A DNA stretch of 15,949 nucleotides from a bacterium (lineage in GTDB: Bacteria; Bacteroidota; Ignavibacteria; Kapaibacteriales; Kapaibacteriaceae), in the NCBI GenBank assembly GCA_020050895.1, contig JAGVJW010000295.1, positions 1 through 15,949 of the forward strand, given 5' to 3'. Below are positions 1-6,690 of this stretch, one piece after another. Both the position numbers and the translations under genes were made by a program. The notes below the pieces were generated by a model. It saw nothing but the letters and a program-made list of their open reading frames with translations. It was not told where the DNA came from and ran no database searches. Each line of letters begins with the position of its first letter. Within the stretch, counting starts at the first letter, position 1.

Positions 1-1
1 A

Positions 2-277
2 GATGGGGCTTGGGTAATTACATTTCCTCAGGATACATCGCTTACCTGGCTGATTACTGACCCTATAGGGAATACCGATACACTGAGTTTTCGATCGGCT
101 CTCACTGAGAAGTCTTACGTCAAGGTCGCAAGTATTCGCCGTGGCGCGTTTGCACCAGTTGCATCGTTCCCAACAAAACAAGTGAGATTTGTCTTTAACG
201 AATTGGATGCTACGCTTGCTCAGGGTAAATGGCAATCAATCGATGCAGATGGCATTATCATCGTTGAACGGAAATAG
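2..277 (+). CDS. C-terminal fragment of an unrecognised protein (partial, 5' end outside window)
   Basis: An open frame enters at the left edge and ends at TAG 275-277, giving 91 residues. The visible part has no motif I recognise. It is rich in short beta-prone stretches (for example VRFVFNELD and GIIIVERK) and ends in charged residues, which would fit the last strands of a beta-rich domain. It contains no cysteine and no membrane segment. The gene runs towards the tRNA on the opposite strand, with only four bases between its stop and the tRNA 3' end. Without the N-terminal part I assign no function. Coding status rests on frame length and plausible composition only. Confidence 0.6.
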   Translation, partial: DGAWVITFPQDTSLTWLITDPIGNTDTLSFRSALTEKSYVKVASIRRGAFAPVASFPTKQVRFVFNELDATLAQGKWQSIDADGIIIVERK

Positions 278-281
278 CCTG

Positions 282-356
282 TGGTCGCTATAAGATTTGA
301 ACTTATGACCTTTCGCGTGTGAAGCGAACGCTCTGAACCAACTGAGCTAAGCGACC
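282..356 (-). tRNA. tRNA-Val (anticodon CAC)
   Basis: Read on the minus strand, the sequence folds as a complete cloverleaf. The acceptor stem GGTCGCT pairs with AGCGACC over seven bases. The D stem is GCTC/GAGC around a loop containing AGTTGGTTC. The anticodon stem is TTCGC/GCGAA with loop TTCACAC, so the anticodon is CAC, reading GTG (valine). The T stem is ATAAG/CTTAT with loop TTCAAAT. The discriminator base is A at 282, and CCA is not encoded, so it must be added after transcription. A promoter-like box lies just upstream. Confidence 0.93.
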
Positions 357-365
357 TGGTTCCGC

Positions 366-373
366 CAAATATA
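366..373 (-). promoter_or_regulatory. Probable -7 promoter box (TATATTTG) of the tRNA-Val gene
   Basis: On the minus strand TATATTTG is a perfect match to TAnnTTTG, the -7 consensus of the Bacteroidota housekeeping sigma factor. It ends nine bases before the first base of the mature tRNA, a natural distance for a start just ahead of the tRNA. No TTG is seen at the expected -33 spacing. The same octamer precedes the gene at 7727-8215. Confidence 0.5.
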
Positions 374-412
374 CCGGTTGTCGACCCTACGTTGCTCCAA
401 CGGCAACATCAT

Positions 413-1630
413 TTATTTGCGACTCAATTCTCTCACGTGAATGGCAAGTATCGCCAGATCTTCATTGCTTACACGTCCGTCAAATGTTGGCATGAAGGAG
501 TCTGGGTTGTACTTCCATTGCGTTTTTATAACGTCGGCTAAAACCGAATCGTTGTAATATTTGGTATCTGCCTTCATCAGGCTTACAACTCCGATACCCG
601 TTTTCCCGTGACAGCTCGTACAGGCATACGTATCGAAGAGTTGTGCCCCCTTTGAACTCCATGGTCCAGTAGGTTTTACAACTGAAACAGTGTTCGGCAA
701 CGCAGGTGTTGTTATTAAATAATCGTACAAACTGCCAAGAGCATGCGGTCCAAGACTTCTGTACGAAACCATCGGATATCGTAATGGAGTACCGTCGGGA
801 CGGATATTCGTTGACATCAGTGAAATAAATTCATCGCGGCTGTATCTGCCTACACCGTGAAGTTTATCACCCGTAATGTTTGATGTCTTTACAATCAAGC
901 CCGAAGCATCGGGCATTTCTAGGCCGCCGCCAAAAAATCCTTCAGAATTTTCCGGAACCACGGGATCCATGGTCGAAAAATCCTTGCTATGACATTGATA
1001 GCAGTCATGAACGCCAGTGGCTAAATACTTACCGTATGCAACTGTATTTGAAGTATCGGGATGAGGTATAGAACTTGACGGATATTCAAACGGCTTGAAT
1101 GCCACATAACACAGGAATTTTGCAAAGAACGTTGGCTCGGCTTCTCTGTTTACTCTTTCATCGGGTTTCAACATGTCGTCATCGGAACGAAGAAAGGCAA
1201 TGATTGAATGCAAATCGTAGTCAGACATGTGCGGAAACTTTGGCATCCACGGCGGAACGTACATGCCTGTGCGCGGATGTATGCCAGTTCGCAAGAGCCA
1301 GGCAATTTCACCGTCAGTCCAGGTACCAATACCACGTTCTTTGTGCTGCGTGATGTTCTTCGAATATGCTACTCCAAATGCTTCTGGTAAATCTGCAAGG
1401 CGTACCCCACTTAGTCTTCCCGTCTCAGGATCCCTGTGGCAAAGCATGCATAGTTTCGTAGCCAATTCCCGTCCGTGCGATACACGTTCAGGACTTTTGT
1501 CAACAACGAGGTCTATCTTCTTTGCCTCGTACCTGGGAATGCCGTTGATCGCGACATACGACAGGAATCCGCCAATGATGACGATGAAAACAACTAGGAT
1601 AATTCCAACCCACTTCAGAATACGTCTCAT
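413..1630 (-). CDS. Membrane-anchored triheme c-type cytochrome
   Basis: The 405-residue protein starts with a basic residue cluster and one hydrophobic segment (about residues 8-28), an uncleaved anchor or signal that places the rest in the periplasm. Three CxxCH haem c sites are visible: CMLCH 61-65, CYQCH 210-214 and CTSCH 337-341. Each is followed by a plausible methionine ligand (M129 in PPWMPKF, M287 in RYPMVSY, M380 in SFMPTF). The layout is three tandem class I cytochrome c domains, similar to the cytochrome subunits that serve membrane dehydrogenases. The electron donor and acceptor are not evident, because no dehydrogenase or oxidase gene adjoins. I chose the ATG at 1628-1630 because GGAGG (1636-1640) lies five bases upstream. 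An ATG at 1631-1633 and a GTG at 1640-1642 are in frame but overlap that site. It is divergent from the TonB receptor gene. Confidence 0.88.
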   Translation of the reverse strand: MRRILKWVGIILVVFIVIIGGFLSYVAINGIPRYEAKKIDLVVDKSPERVSHGRELATKLCMLCHRDPETGRLSGVRLADLPEAFGVAYSKNITQHKERGIGTWTDGEIAWLLRTGIHPRTGMYVPPWMPKFPHMSDYDLHSIIAFLRSDDDMLKPDERVNREAEPTFFAKFLCYVAFKPFEYPSSSIPHPDTSNTVAYGKYLATGVHDCYQCHSKDFSTMDPVVPENSEGFFGGGLEMPDASGLIVKTSNITGDKLHGVGRYSRDEFISLMSTNIRPDGTPLRYPMVSYRSLGPHALGSLYDYLITTPALPNTVSVVKPTGPWSSKGAQLFDTYACTSCHGKTGIGVVSLMKADTKYYNDSVLADVIKTQWKYNPDSFMPTFDGRVSNEDLAILAIHVRELSRK

Positions 1631-1682
1631 CATTCCCTCCACCTTGTTGATGTTTGTTTCTGATTAGCCCCCTATAGCCATT

Positions 1683-1713
1683 CCAATTTATGCGAAAGCG
1701 GATTAATTACCAA
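1683..1713 (-). promoter_or_regulatory. Possible promoter of the cytochrome gene
   Basis: On the minus strand a TTG (1711-1713) is followed after 20 bases by TAAATTGG (1683-1690), one mismatch from TAnnTTTG. This approximates the TTG-N19-TAnnTTTG promoter of Bacteroidota and sits about 50 bases upstream of the cytochrome start. The match is imperfect and the spacing is one base off, so this is a weak prediction. Confidence 0.3.
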
Positions 1714-1747
1714 TCATCCTCGAAGTTTGTAGATCTTGATTTTCTTA

Positions 1748-3646
1748 ATGAAAAGGCTGTTCATATACTTTCTGTTCGTCAGCGCAATTGTAGTTGCACA
1801 TGCCGAAGAACACGATACGGTGCGAGCCAAACCGATCGATGTATTTGCTGTTGCTCCGGTTAGCGTAGTAGCCGTAACCCGCCTGACAAAAGCCGAGTTG
1901 AAGATTATTTCGCCGGTACAGATTTCTGAGGTGTTGTCGGCCGTCCCTGGACTTTACGTGAGAGATTATGGCGGCCTTGGCGGATTGAAATCCGTCTCTA
2001 TCCGCGGTGGAACAGCTGCTCAAACACTTGTGGCGATTGACGGAGTTCGTTTAAACACTTCGCAGAACGGAGGCATCGATCTGTCAGCTGTTCCTGCTAG
2101 TTTTATCTCAAATGTTGATGTAATCCGCGGCAGTGTTTCAGCTCTGGCTGGCGCGAATGCAATGAATGGTGCAGTGGACTTCAACATGTCTGTGCCACAG
2201 GAGTCTTCAGCATCGGCCCTAGTGTCCGGCGGTTCCTTTAACGAGTTGAGAGGGCAAACGTCTGTAGTATTAAATATGGGTACAATCAGATTAGGTGCAT
2301 CGCTCGAATCGTATTCATCCGATGGGTCGTTCTCGTACACAATAAATGCCGATGGCGCGCCGGCAAGCATAACGCGCTCAAATGCAGACGTCACTTCCAC
2401 ATCAGGCATGCTTCGGCTGGAAACGAACTCGTTCACAACTGTAATGATTCTTGGCCGATCTGGTGAAAGGGGCGTTCCAGGCGCAGTTATTCAGGGTGTA
2501 TCAACTCCATCGGTTGCACGCTTGTATGATTCCGATGTGTATGGCTATGTAAAATCAGGTGCGCTTCTTGCCAGCAATGCAAGCGTAACGTATGGCATTG
2601 GCGGACGATACCTCGATCTGCATTACATCGATCCACTTTCGACGATCACCGGCCCTCAGGGTGTTGACGCAAGGTATGTCAACCGTGAATTGACGTGGTT
2701 CACTTCAGTTACTGTTACGTCGGGACCGCTTACACACGATTTCAAAATCGATGCGGGATATGTTTCTCTGCAAGGTGAATCACTAGTGACTAACGAAGGT
2801 AAAAACCCACGTAGAATCTCTGCCGATGGACAATACAAACTTGTTTGGAAAGAGGCAGGTTCCGGATTCGTTGGCGAAGCAGCAGTTCGGAGTGATTACT
2901 TTTCCGATGTTGGCGGAGCTTTGTCTGCGTTTCTTGGTGGCTCATTCGAATTATTTAAACAAATGAATTTACGTGCAAACGTCGGATCCGGATTTCGCCC
3001 ACCATCGTTCAATGAACTTTATTATCTGAACTATGGCACGTCGTCGCTTAAACCCGAGAGATCATTAACCGTTTCAATCGGTGCCGATTCACAATTTAAT
3101 ATTATCGATGGTTGCAGTGTTATTGTGTCAGCAGATGTATATGCCTCGAAAATCACAGACCTGATTGTCGCTGTACCGATTAATCCAGTTACCGTAAGTG
3201 CTCAAAATGTTGGCAGCGCCGGCTCCATAGGCCTTGAGCTGTCGGCACGCACTAATTTGTTAAGTGATCGGCTCGGTATTGATTGGGCATATACGATTCA
3301 ACGGGTGGTAGACATGACGGGGCGCAGCGGCTTGGATGGTACATTGATACCTTACACACCCGTAGAATTGTTTTCCTTTGGAGCCTTGTGGAGTCAGCAT
3401 GACTTCTATGCCAGAGCCGCATGGTTGTACACAAGTTTCCGCTATGCACAATCAGGCGAAGAATACTCGAGTTTGATGCCGCCTTATCACCTGGTAAATA
3501 TTATTCTTGGTTTGAAACCTAGAGGAGCCGTATTTGACGCAGATATCAGTTTGCACGTCGACAATCTGTTCGATGCTTCATACTCTGTTGTTCGTGGATA
3601 CCCGATGCCTGGAAGAACGTTCAGAGTGGTATTGGCCGTGCAATGA
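1748..3646 (+). CDS. TonB-dependent outer-membrane receptor, BtuB-like
   Basis: The 632-residue protein begins with a signal peptide (hydrophobic to about residue 18, cleavage likely after AHA at 17-19). A plug domain follows at about 55-148, with the hallmark stretches VLSAVPGLYVRD, SIRGGTAAQTLVAIDGVRLN and VDVIRGSVSALAG. The rest alternates short amphipathic strands, as in a 22-strand barrel, and ends with DNLFDASYSVVRGYPMPGRT, the usual receptor C-terminus. The length is near that of BtuB (about 600) and far below SusC-type receptors (about 1000). Such receptors import a scarce ligand using TonB-ExbBD energy. A BtuG-like propeller two genes downstream suggests corrinoids, but the receptor alone does not prove the substrate. 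ATG 1748 is preferred over the TTG at 1736 because it gives a clean signal peptide; no Shine-Dalgarno site is visible. The stop overlaps the next start (ATGA). Confidence 0.9.
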   Translation: MKRLFIYFLFVSAIVVAHAEEHDTVRAKPIDVFAVAPVSVVAVTRLTKAELKIISPVQISEVLSAVPGLYVRDYGGLGGLKSVSIRGGTAAQTLVAIDGVRLNTSQNGGIDLSAVPASFISNVDVIRGSVSALAGANAMNGAVDFNMSVPQESSASALVSGGSFNELRGQTSVVLNMGTIRLGASLESYSSDGSFSYTINADGAPASITRSNADVTSTSGMLRLETNSFTTVMILGRSGERGVPGAVIQGVSTPSVARLYDSDVYGYVKSGALLASNASVTYGIGGRYLDLHYIDPLSTITGPQGVDARYVNRELTWFTSVTVTSGPLTHDFKIDAGYVSLQGESLVTNEGKNPRRISADGQYKLVWKEAGSGFVGEAAVRSDYFSDVGGALSAFLGGSFELFKQMNLRANVGSGFRPPSFNELYYLNYGTSSLKPERSLTVSIGADSQFNIIDGCSVIVSADVYASKITDLIVAVPINPVTVSAQNVGSAGSIGLELSARTNLLSDRLGIDWAYTIQRVVDMTGRSGLDGTLIPYTPVELFSFGALWSQHDFYARAAWLYTSFRYAQSGEEYSSLMPPYHLVNIILGLKPRGAVFDADISLHVDNLFDASYSVVRGYPMPGRTFRVVLAVQ

Positions 3647-4524
3647 TTAGTATCCGCTGCATCGTAATTAGTTTTGCAATAGTGGTTTTGGGCACGAGCT
3701 CCGTTCTGTGCGACGACTATTACCATATCGCAGCTGATACTGTTCTTGCATTTATTCCTGGAAGCGGACAGAACGCTGGACAGGGTCCGGCGTTCTTCCC
3801 CCAAAATGTGTTTGGTCTTCCCGATTCAACGGCTTCTGAGACAACACCTGCAACAGACCCCCGATCGGTATGCTCCATCGGCTTTGGAGGCGTAATTGAA
3901 GTTGGATTTTCGGGATATGCGATTAAGGACGGCCCGGGCGATGATTTTATCGTCTATGAAAATGCATTTCGTTACTTAAATGACAAGGTGTATGCTGAAC
4001 CTGCACGTATTAGCGTCAGCTCCGATAATGTTGTGTGGTACGATTTCCCATACGACTCCGCGACGCTTATCGGTTGCGCAGGTATCACACCAACGAAAGG
4101 TGGAGATCCGTTTGACAGCAAAAGTGGAGGCGGTGATGCCTTCGACCTTGCTACACTAGGCGTTGATTCAGTTCGGTGGATTCGAATTACCGACATCACG
4201 CGTTTTGTACTGGAAAATCCCAATCACCGGTACTACGATCCCACTCTTTCGGGCTTCGACCTCGATGCTGTGGTGTCGGCGCATGGTGTACTAGCCCCCT
4301 TAACATCGCAGGTATTCGTACAAACGCGTTCATCTGTTGTAGAATTGCATGTGGTTGGTGGACCCGGCATCTACAGTGTGTATAATGTTGAGGGATCCTT
4401 GCTTTCACGTCAGGAGCTGATGCCAGGCGTCTACATTATGCCAACCGAACATTTTGAATCGGCATTTCTGTTTGTGACCTTGTCTGTTGGTTCGGCTGTT
4501 TATTGGGCAAAGGTGCTGCCGTGA
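3643..4524 (+). CDS. Secreted cell-surface protein of the TonB receptor locus, function unknown
   Basis: The 293-residue protein has a signal peptide (about 1-23, cleavage near VLC/DD). Its core, about 75-215, contains GFGGVIEVGF (80-89), DGPGDDFIVYENAF (96-109), EPARISVSSDNVVWYDFP (119-136), GGGDAFDLATLGVDSVRWIR (162-181) and GFDLDAVVSAH (204-214). I recognise this pattern from proteins annotated only as 'cell surface protein', often beside BtuB-like receptors and YncE/BtuG-like propellers. Its acidic Gly/Asp turns suggest a calcium-stabilised beta-sandwich, which is inference. Residues 222-293 look like a separate sorting domain (GIYSVYNVEGSLLSRQ, then PGVYIM and a terminal KVLP) similar to type IX secretion C-terminal domains. 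Four-base ATGA overlap with the receptor gene implies translational coupling. The biochemical role is not known to me. Confidence 0.82.
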   Translation: MISIRCIVISFAIVVLGTSSVLCDDYYHIAADTVLAFIPGSGQNAGQGPAFFPQNVFGLPDSTASETTPATDPRSVCSIGFGGVIEVGFSGYAIKDGPGDDFIVYENAFRYLNDKVYAEPARISVSSDNVVWYDFPYDSATLIGCAGITPTKGGDPFDSKSGGGDAFDLATLGVDSVRWIRITDITRFVLENPNHRYYDPTLSGFDLDAVVSAHGVLAPLTSQVFVQTRSSVVELHVVGGPGIYSVYNVEGSLLSRQELMPGVYIMPTEHFESAFLFVTLSVGSAVYWAKVLP

Positions 4525-4550
4525 AGAACTGCGTTGAGGAGTGTCGGCAA

Positions 4551-5627
4551 ATGTCAGTTCGCATCATTGCAGTAATTTTTCTTGCTTTACAGATGTTGTG
4601 CGCATCGTGCGTACCAACGCCCACAGCTCCTGCAGGCGAAATAAAAGCGCTTAGGGAAGGTGGAATCTTTGTGCTGTGCGAGGGCCTGTGGCGTCAGGAC
4701 AATGCAGTCCTCTCATACATCAATGCCGACAACTCCGTTGTAAGAGACGTTGTTGGTACATATAACCCAAATACTAAACTTGGTGATATTGCCACGGACA
4801 TGGTTTCAATGTCGGACACGTTAGTCATTGCCGTTAACACTTCGCGTTCGTTGTGTTTGGTTCGGAAGACTGATGGTAAATGGTTAGGCAGGATTGCCAC
4901 ACCCGGAGTTAAGCAACCATTTCATTTGGCATTGGCATCCAACGGGAAATTGTATTGCACAAACATCAACGACGATTCGATAACGGAGTATGATGCCGCA
5001 ACTATGGAAGTTACGGTTCCAACAGTAAAAGTGGGTCCTGCACCAGAGGGGATTACTGTTCTTGGTAAAAAAATTTACGTTGCCAACAGTGGTTATGGTG
5101 ATTTAAGAAAGGATGAGGAGGGGGCGGGCACGATTCAGGTTTTGTCGCAGCAGGATTTGTCGACGCTATCAGTCATCGGAGATCTTCCCAATGTTGGTGT
5201 AGTTCGTTCCGACGAAGCAAGAAAATTTGTATGGGCAACATTCAGGCATTTTGCATCGGAACCAGACTCGCTTGGTGGTGTGGTGCTCATCGATGGGAGG
5301 ACCGATGTTGTGATGAACCTTTGGAGAATCAAGTCGCCGTTAGACATTACCATCGATACTCTCTCAGGCAATGCCTATGTGATGCATGCAGCCGGTGTAG
5401 ATGTACTCGATCCACAAACACTTGCTACCACAAGGATTATTTCTCATCAAAGTGGGGCGGGAAGTGATATCTGGTATAGTATCGGCTTTGATCATGATCG
5501 GAGATTGATTCTTATCGGCAATGCCAGGTCGTACGTCACTGATGGAGAAGTGATTGTGGCTGACCTATTAGGCACAATCATATCGCGCTATCCAGTTGGT
5601 CCCAACCCAATTTCGTTTACACGCTGA
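4551..5627 (+). CDS. BtuG/YncE-like surface lipoprotein beta-propeller, probable corrinoid-binding protein
   Basis: The 358-residue protein starts with a hydrophobic signal ending in LCASC, so Cys20 is the likely lipidated residue, followed by a Pro/Thr linker. The mature part resembles the seven-bladed BtuG propellers of Bacteroidota: GIFVLCEGLW (38-47), NAVLSYINAD (51-60), LGDIATDM (77-84), VGPAPEGI (161-168) and KIYVANSG (174-181), with repeated strand-turn units to the end. BtuG binds vitamin B12 very tightly at the cell surface and passes it to BtuB. The match is by pattern memory, and other YncE-fold proteins are an alternative. ATG 4551 was chosen because GAGGAG (4536-4541) sits nine bases upstream and it gives a clean lipoprotein signal. 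An in-frame GTG at 4521 overlapping the preceding stop is possible. It is last in the receptor operon. Confidence 0.83.
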   Translation: MSVRIIAVIFLALQMLCASCVPTPTAPAGEIKALREGGIFVLCEGLWRQDNAVLSYINADNSVVRDVVGTYNPNTKLGDIATDMVSMSDTLVIAVNTSRSLCLVRKTDGKWLGRIATPGVKQPFHLALASNGKLYCTNINDDSITEYDAATMEVTVPTVKVGPAPEGITVLGKKIYVANSGYGDLRKDEEGAGTIQVLSQQDLSTLSVIGDLPNVGVVRSDEARKFVWATFRHFASEPDSLGGVVLIDGRTDVVMNLWRIKSPLDITIDTLSGNAYVMHAAGVDVLDPQTLATTRIISHQSGAGSDIWYSIGFDHDRRLILIGNARSYVTDGEVIVADLLGTIISRYPVGPNPISFTR

Positions 5628-5656
5628 TACCACAATGGTCCATATTGTAACTATGA

Positions 5657-5965
5657 TTACTTTGCAAAGACATAGCCTTCATTTACAAGAACCTCACGGA
5701 CACGCTGAACATGATCTCCCTGCAGCTCGAGAGTATTGTCCACCACCTGACCTCCCGCTCCCAACTTTTTCTTACATAAGCCCAACAACCCGTCAAGTTC
5801 TCTTGGTCTCGATTGAAAGCCCCACACAATCGTCACAGGTTTACCCCGACGTTTCTCAACCCGCACCTTTAAGCGGATTGCTGAGCCATCATACCCCTTT
5901 TGTTGGTTATCCTTCTTTTGAGGTTCCATCCCAAGGAGTGAGGCAAGATCTTCCAGACCAGGCAT
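5657..5965 (-). CDS. yciH: SUI1/eIF1-like translation factor (YciH family)
   Basis: The 102-residue protein carries a SUI1 domain over about residues 31-100. It shows RLKVRVEKRRGKPVTIVWGF (31-50), a basic beta-hairpin, then KKKLGAGGQVVDNTLELQGD (65-84), and ends REVLVNEGYVFAK. This is the core signature of bacterial YciH and of eukaryotic/archaeal eIF1. The family acts on the small ribosomal subunit and influences start-codon fidelity; in bacteria it is non-essential and its role is only partly known. The N-terminal 30 residues are polar and probably flexible. ATG at 5963-5965 is preferred. A GTG at 5984-5986 would add seven residues and overlap the divergent acyltransferase gene. No Shine-Dalgarno site is visible. 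The gene converges on the propeller gene with 29 bases between stops. Confidence 0.9.
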   Translation of the reverse strand: MPGLEDLASLLGMEPQKKDNQQKGYDGSAIRLKVRVEKRRGKPVTIVWGFQSRPRELDGLLGLCKKKLGAGGQVVDNTLELQGDHVQRVREVLVNEGYVFAK

Positions 5966-5976
5966 AGATTGCGAAT

Positions 5977-6690
5977 ATGCGTACACTTTTTGTGATTACT
6001 GCGATAATGATCATCACAGCATGCTATGCTGTGACGATCATCTTCCACATCCTCCTATTCAGGGACAACAGTGTATTTTTTTTCTACACAAAAAGCTGGG
6101 GACGCATTTTGCTGCGTCTGTCGGGTATTCGTTTACAGGTAGAAGGCGTTCACAACATTGTACCTGGCAAGCGCTATGTGTATGTGGCTAATCATTCATC
6201 ACTATTTGACATTCCCATAGTATTTGCCGGGATTCCCGACAACGTTAGGATAATGTACAAACGGGAGCTCGAGCGCATCCCTGTTTTTGGGTGGTGTTTG
6301 AATTTGTCACCGCTCATTTCCGTTAATCGGTCTCGGCATAGAGATGCTGCCGATGTCCTTGCTAATATCATCGCTTCGATGTCGGCTGGTGCGTCTGTCC
6401 TATTATTTCCCGAAGGTACACGGTCACTTGATGGAACAGTGGGGACGTTCCGTCGGGGCGCTGTGACCATTGCTTCAGACAGCCAGACGCCCCTCATACC
6501 CGTCAGCATCATTGGTGCGTGGAGGGTTCTGCCTGCCCGATCAAAACGAATCAGAGGCGGAATAGTAAAAGTGATTATCGATGCTCCAATACAGATCGAC
6601 ACTGAGATCTCACGCACAGAAGAGCGCGAAGTGAGCAATAAGCTTCGGGACATTATAGCAGCCAACGTAAATTCGCAGCATGACCAGTAG
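5977..6690 (+). CDS. plsC: 1-acyl-sn-glycerol-3-phosphate acyltransferase (PlsC-like)
   Basis: The 237-residue protein has an N-terminal membrane segment (about 4-28) and an LPLAT acyltransferase domain. Diagnostic motifs are NHSSLFD at 72-78 (the HX4D catalytic pair H73/D78), KRELERIPVFGW at 95-106, FPEGTRS at 144-150 (glycerol-phosphate binding) and IPVSI at 174-178. The expected reaction is transfer of an acyl chain to lysophosphatidic acid at the inner membrane, giving phosphatidic acid for phospholipid synthesis. Length is normal for the family. The gene overlaps gatC by 11 bases, so it heads a coupled plsC-gatC-kdsB set. Its first codons lie in a long near-perfect inverted repeat (6007-6041). 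A T8 tract at 6076-6083 falls in codons 33-36. Other LPLAT substrates, such as lysophospholipids or ornithine lipids, cannot be excluded. Confidence 0.9.
   Translation: MRTLFVITAIMIITACYAVTIIFHILLFRDNSVFFFYTKSWGRILLRLSGIRLQVEGVHNIVPGKRYVYVANHSSLFDIPIVFAGIPDNVRIMYKRELERIPVFGWCLNLSPLISVNRSRHRDAADVLANIIASMSAGASVLLFPEGTRSLDGTVGTFRRGAVTIASDSQTPLIPVSIIGAWRVLPARSKRIRGGIVKVIIDAPIQIDTEISRTEEREVSNKLRDIIAANVNSQHDQ
6007..6041. repeat. Long near-perfect inverted repeat at the yciH/plsC divergent boundary
   Basis: ATGATCATCACAGCAT (6007-6022) is mirrored by ATGCTGTGACGATCAT (6026-6041) around a three-base centre. Fifteen of 16 positions pair in the plus-strand RNA, with one A-C mismatch. In the minus-strand RNA that position is a G-U pair, so the hairpin is continuous. 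It lies 30 bases into the acyltransferase coding region and 41 bases upstream of the yciH start, hence probably in the yciH leader. It could be an operator for a dimeric regulator or an RNA hairpin. There is no T tract supporting a terminator. Confidence 0.75.

Noticed and set aside
1227..1667. Open frame of 146 codons on the plus strand across the cytochrome gene
   Set aside because: It is antisense to a gene with three intact haem motifs, has no recognisable domain and has a skewed composition (runs of Ser/Arg/Thr).
1748..3646. Calling the receptor SusC-like or a siderophore receptor
   Set aside because: It is too short for SusC and no SusD gene follows; no siderophore or iron-related gene is nearby, while a BtuG-like gene is. 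The substrate was left unproven.
5628..5656. Terminator between the convergent propeller and SUI1 genes
   Set aside because: ACAAT...ATTGT gives only a short AT-rich pairing without a T tract.
5596..5967. Open frame of 123 codons on the plus strand over the SUI1 gene
   Set aside because: The minus-strand protein has clear SUI1 motifs; the plus-strand translation is low-complexity with many His/Pro/Ser.
6192..6665. Minus-strand open frame of 157 codons opposite plsC
   Set aside because: It mirrors the LPLAT gene, whose HX4D and FPEGTRS motifs are intact; no domain is seen in the antisense frame.
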